DNA of 64,000 bases from the NCBI GenBank assembly GCA_018388625.1, contig CP074402.1:1-64000 (forward strand). The letters run 5' to 3'. The notes under the pieces are model-generated. The model had not been told where the DNA came from, ran no database searches, and saw only the letters and a list, made by a program, of their open reading frames with translations. The stretch comes from Nocardiopsis eucommiae. Its GTDB lineage: Bacteria; Actinomycetota; Actinomycetes; Streptosporangiales; Streptosporangiaceae. How positions within the stretch are numbered: the first letter of the stretch is position 1; every line of letters begins with the position of its first letter. Below, one piece after another: positions 61,485 to 64,000 of the stretch. A program made the translations under genes and the position numbers.

Positions 61485-61907
61485 CCCATCAGACTAAGTG
61501 ACCACGAACGCTCAGAAGCGGTGCGATCGGTAACGGACGGTGCGTTCTCACGCCGAATCGCCCCATGACTACGCACGAGCCGTACCCCGGACCATCCTTC
61601 CACGATTAACGCGGGGAGCCCCGGGAGCGGTTCGGCCGACACGCGCCCCTGCCCCGGTCGGGGAGGGTGGTCGGCCGGTCGCGCAATGGCCCGCTCGGGC
61701 CATATCCGTGAGACGGAAAGTGGGTCGAGTGGGTTCTGTTGGCGCGGCGATCCGAACCGTACTTTCGAGATACGGGGGCGCCGTGACGGTACGTGCACGC
61801 CGCGCCCCACGCGGTAGCGGGAGGCCACCGTGTTCACCTCCACTCAACCAGAGCACACCAACCACCTTTGACCACGAGCGCTAGCACACGTCTGGGAAGT
61901 GGGCCAC
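61485..61907. other. divergent intergenic region of ponA and wblA
   Basis: 420 bases between two divergent starts, with no gene supported. It should hold both promoters. A run of A/C-rich sequence (CAACCAGAGCACACCAACCACC, 61848-61869 region) precedes the WblA start. I see no clear -35/-10 pair. Confidence 0.4.
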
Positions 61908-62225
61908 ATGTGGACCAATCAGTGGACGACCGAGGCCCTGTGCCGTCAGATCGACCCCGATGCCCTGTTCGTCCAGGGCGCCGCGCAGAACCGTGCGAAG
62001 CTCTTCTGTCACGGCTGTCCCGTGCGGGTCGAGTGCCTCGCCGACGCCCTGGACCACCGGGTGGAGTTCGGCGTGTGGGGCGGAATGACCGAGCGCGAAC
62101 GCCGTTCCCTGCTGCGCAAACACCCCGACATCACCGACTGGGCGCCCCTGCTGGAGGAGGCGCGCCGCGAGGGTGAGGACGATCTCTCCCGCATCGCGCG
62201 CACCCTGCGGGACACGCCCGCCTGA
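61908..62225 (+). CDS. wblA: WhiB-family regulator WblA/WhiB4
   Basis: 105 residues from ATG 61908 (MWTNQWTTEALCRQID). Cys at 12, 34, 37 and 43 for the [4Fe-4S] cluster, then EFGVWGGMTERERRSLLRK. The neighbours (ponA2-like divergent gene, ArsA-like ATPase pair downstream) are those of whiB4 (Rv3681c), so this is the orthologue. WblA represses secondary metabolism and controls sporulation genes in Streptomyces; WhiB4 is a redox sensor in mycobacteria. Paralogous to the gene at 8866. Confidence 0.95.
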   Translation: MWTNQWTTEALCRQIDPDALFVQGAAQNRAKLFCHGCPVRVECLADALDHRVEFGVWGGMTERERRSLLRKHPDITDWAPLLEEARREGEDDLSRIARTLRDTPA

Positions 62226-62250
62226 CGCGTCGGCCCGGTGCGGCACGGCC

Positions 62251-63541
62251 TCAGGCCTCCGGTGCCGTCCCCCGGACTCCCCGGACCCTCTGGGCTCCGT
62301 GGTCCCTTCGGTGTCCGCCGATCCCCGCACGCCCCCGGCGAGCGCGACGCCGATCTCCCGCAGCCCCGCGAGGTCGTGCACGTCCTCGGGCCGCGCCGGT
62401 ACCTCGACCACCCGCGCGCCCCGGTGCGCCGCCAGCATCCGGGAGCGCAGCCGCTCCTCGCGTTCGTGCGTCCGGACCCGTTGCGCGTGCAGGCGCAGCG
62501 CCGCCGCCGCGATCGGGTGGGTCCCGGCCTCCGTCAGTGAGGCGGCGGCCGCCAGCGCCTCGTCGGCGCCCAGACGGGAGCCGGGGCCGGGCGGCAGCGG
62601 GTGCGTCCGGTTGACCACCAGCCCCGCGAGCGGCATGGACTCCGTCGCCAGACGGTCCATGAAGTAGGAGGCCTCGCGCAGGGCGTCCGTGTCCGGGACC
62701 GCCACCACGACGAACGCCGTCCCCGGTGTCCGGAGCAGCCGGTACGTGCGTTCGGCGCGTTTCTGGAACCCGCCGAACACGGTGTCGAAGGCTGAGACGA
62801 ACGAGCGCAGGTCGGCCAGGAACTGGGCGCCGACGATCTTTCCCACCACCGACCCCACCACGTTGACCCCGGCGCCCAGCAGCCGGAACGCTCCGTTGGC
62901 CGGGGGCTGAGGAAGCGGATGAGCCTGCCGTCCAGGAACCGGCCGAGCCGCTTGGGGGCGTCCAGGAAGTCCAGCGCGGACCGGCTGGGCGGGGTGTCCA
63001 CCACGATCAGGTCCCACTCACCGGACTGGCGCAGCTGTCCCAGCTTCTCCATCGCCATGTACTCCTGCGTGCCGGAGAAGCTCGTGGAGAGGGTCTGGTA
63101 GAAGGGGTTGGCCAGGATCTGGCGGGCCCGTTCGGGGTCGGCGTGCTCCCTGACGACCTCGTCGAAGGTCCGCTTCATGTCGAGCATCATGGCGTGCAGG
63201 CTGCCCCGGGCCGTCTCGGGGAGCGGCACCGGGCGCGGGGTGTTGTCCAGCTCGACCAGACCCATCGACTGTGCCAGGCGCCGGGCCGGGTCCACGGTGA
63301 TCACCACGGTGCGCCGCCCCCGTTCGGCGGCCCGGAGCGCCAGCGCGGCGGCGGTGGTGGTCTTGCCGACCCCGCCCGAACCACAGCACACGACGATCCT
63401 CCGGTGGGGGTCGTCCAGTAGGGCGTCCACGTCCAGCGGCGCGCCCTCGCGCGCGCCCCGCGCTCCCGGACCTCCCGCTCCCGGTCCTCCCGCTCCCGGT
63501 CCTCCCGCTCCCGGTCCTCCCGTTCTCGGGCCCTCGGTCAC
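62251..63541 (-). CDS. ArsA-like anion-transporting ATPase, Rv3680-type (two frame breaks)
   Basis: 430 residues after repair, from GTG 63541, which overlaps the preceding stop (GTGA). Residues 1-28 are a GGPGA repeat; ATPase domain starts [20 protein letters not shown] (Walker A), [13 protein letters not shown] and [20 protein letters not shown] (switch). Breaks at the G5 run 62902-62906 ([15 protein letters not shown] restored) and the C5 run 62269-62273, which gives the short end GGTAPEA. In mycobacteria Rv3679-Rv3680 form an ArsA-like heterodimer implicated in stress and glycerol/redox responses. Confidence 0.92.
63471..63530. repeat. 15-bp tandem repeat (about four copies)
   Basis: Unit CCTCCCGCTCCCGGT at 63471-63485, 63486-63500 and 63501-63515, then a diverged copy to 63530. 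In the minus-strand gene it encodes the GGPGA pentapeptide repeat. The copies keep the frame. Confidence 0.9.
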
Positions 63542-64000
63542 CGTCCCACCCCTGATCGGTCAGGCACCGGGCCAGGTCGCCCAGCGCGGCGCGGTCCACC
63601 CCGCCCTCCACCCGGGGCAGCTCCACCAGCGGCGGGCCCAGTTCCTCCAGCTCGCCGCGGACCCGTTCCTCCAGGAGTCGGCGCAGCGCGTGCGCGCGCA
63701 CCTCGCCCGCGAGGTCGGCGGCCAGCTCCCCGTGCGCCCCCAGAAGGGCCGGGTCCAGGCCGGCGGCGCCGAGCCCCGACGCGATCGCGGCGGTGTCCGT
63801 CTCGCCCGCGACGGCGGCGGCGAGGTCGGTCGCCTCCAGCAGCGGCGGGGCGACCATGTTCACGATGACGGCCCCCGGGCGCAGCCCCAGGTCACGGAGT
63901 TCCGCGATCCCGTCCCGGGTCTCCTGCGCGGGCATCTCCTCCAGGAGGGTCACGACGTGCACGCGGGTGCGGTCGGAGCGGATCACCTCCATGACCCGGT
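63538..64000 (-). CDS. ArsA-like ATPase, Rv3679-type, C-terminal part (runs off window, frame broken)
   Basis: The gene continues beyond base 64000. The visible part has [40 protein letters not shown] and a helical region [20 protein letters not shown], matching the C-terminal half of ArsA-like ATPases. One base added at the C4 run 63549-63552 makes the end QGVGR and a TGA that overlaps the next GTG. Partner of the downstream ATPase. Its Walker A motif must lie to the right of the window. Confidence 0.85.

Noticed and set aside
63471..63530. CRISPR array
   Set aside because: Units are contiguous 15-mers without spacers and lie in a coding frame. No other regularly spaced repeats or cas genes were seen in the window.

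Overview
The window is high-GC actinobacterial DNA. The complete 16S gene (302-1836) reads like Nocardiopsis or a close relative in Nocardiopsaceae. The gene order DLW-39 / tRNA-Ala / ppiA / rhomboid / crgA / pknB-pknA-pbpA-rodA-pstP-fhaB-fhaA / tRNA-Leu is the conserved block found just past gyrA near the chromosome origin in Actinobacteria.

Layout. 1-5.5 kb is a complete rrn operon (promoter, boxA-like leader, 16S, 23S, 5S, terminator). 5.5-8.2 kb holds a small HTH/zinc-knuckle-like gene, an XRE-DUF5753 regulator flanked by two copies of a TTGCTAG-type motif, DLW-39 and tRNA-Ala. 8.9-13 kb has a first WblA-like WhiB protein, a DUF1707/DUF4870 membrane protein, cyclophilin, rhomboid protease and CrgA. 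13-22.5 kb is the minus-strand growth and division operon fhaA-fhaB-pstP-rodA-pbpA-pknA-pknB with many coupled junctions, then tRNA-Leu. 23-32 kb holds a TenA-like protein, an SSI-family lipoprotein, a rhodanese, a PAS-GAF-PAS histidine kinase, an RsbW-like ATPase with a STAS protein, a glycosyltransferase, a DUF4446 protein, pheA and serS. 32-38 kb holds the proteasome activator Bpa, a quinone oxidoreductase, a Pro-rich MinD-like ATPase, two universal stress proteins and a MITE-like element. 38-42.6 kb holds tRNA-Ser, a DUF4442 protein, a beta-clamp (DnaN) homologue followed by a cluster of DnaA boxes, a DUF2786 protein and a Nudix hydrolase. 42.7-54.5 kb is accessory: a multipass membrane protein, three coupled single-pass proteins, a short peptide gene beside a very large BTAD/NB-ARC/TPR regulator, an MpaB-type protein, an LPMO and two tandem Pro-rich membrane proteins. 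54.5-64 kb holds an amidase, an M20 peptidase, tRNA-Pro, a metallophosphoesterase, a YqeY protein, the bifunctional PBP PonA, the true WblA/WhiB4 and a pair of ArsA-like ATPases (as at Rv3679-Rv3682 of Mycobacterium tuberculosis).

A warning for the user: 25 genes, including essential ones, are broken by single-base losses. I count 36. All have -1 polarity, all can be placed in short G or C runs, and each is repaired by one added G or C. With that repair every gene length becomes divisible by three and the family motifs return. This looks like homopolymer under-calling in the assembly, not gene decay. Such genes are listed over their full repaired extent as CDS, with the run positions given.

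The most interesting biology is (i) the 46.7-50.2 kb unit: 11-bp-spaced direct repeats with a -10 box, a hairpin-rich leader, a 52-residue peptide gene, and an AfsR-like TPR regulator whose start codon lies inside a 13-bp inverted repeat; (ii) a second-site beta clamp followed by four consensus DnaA boxes within about 160 bp; (iii) two WblA paralogues; and (iv) three translationally coupled membrane-anchored proteins of unknown function.
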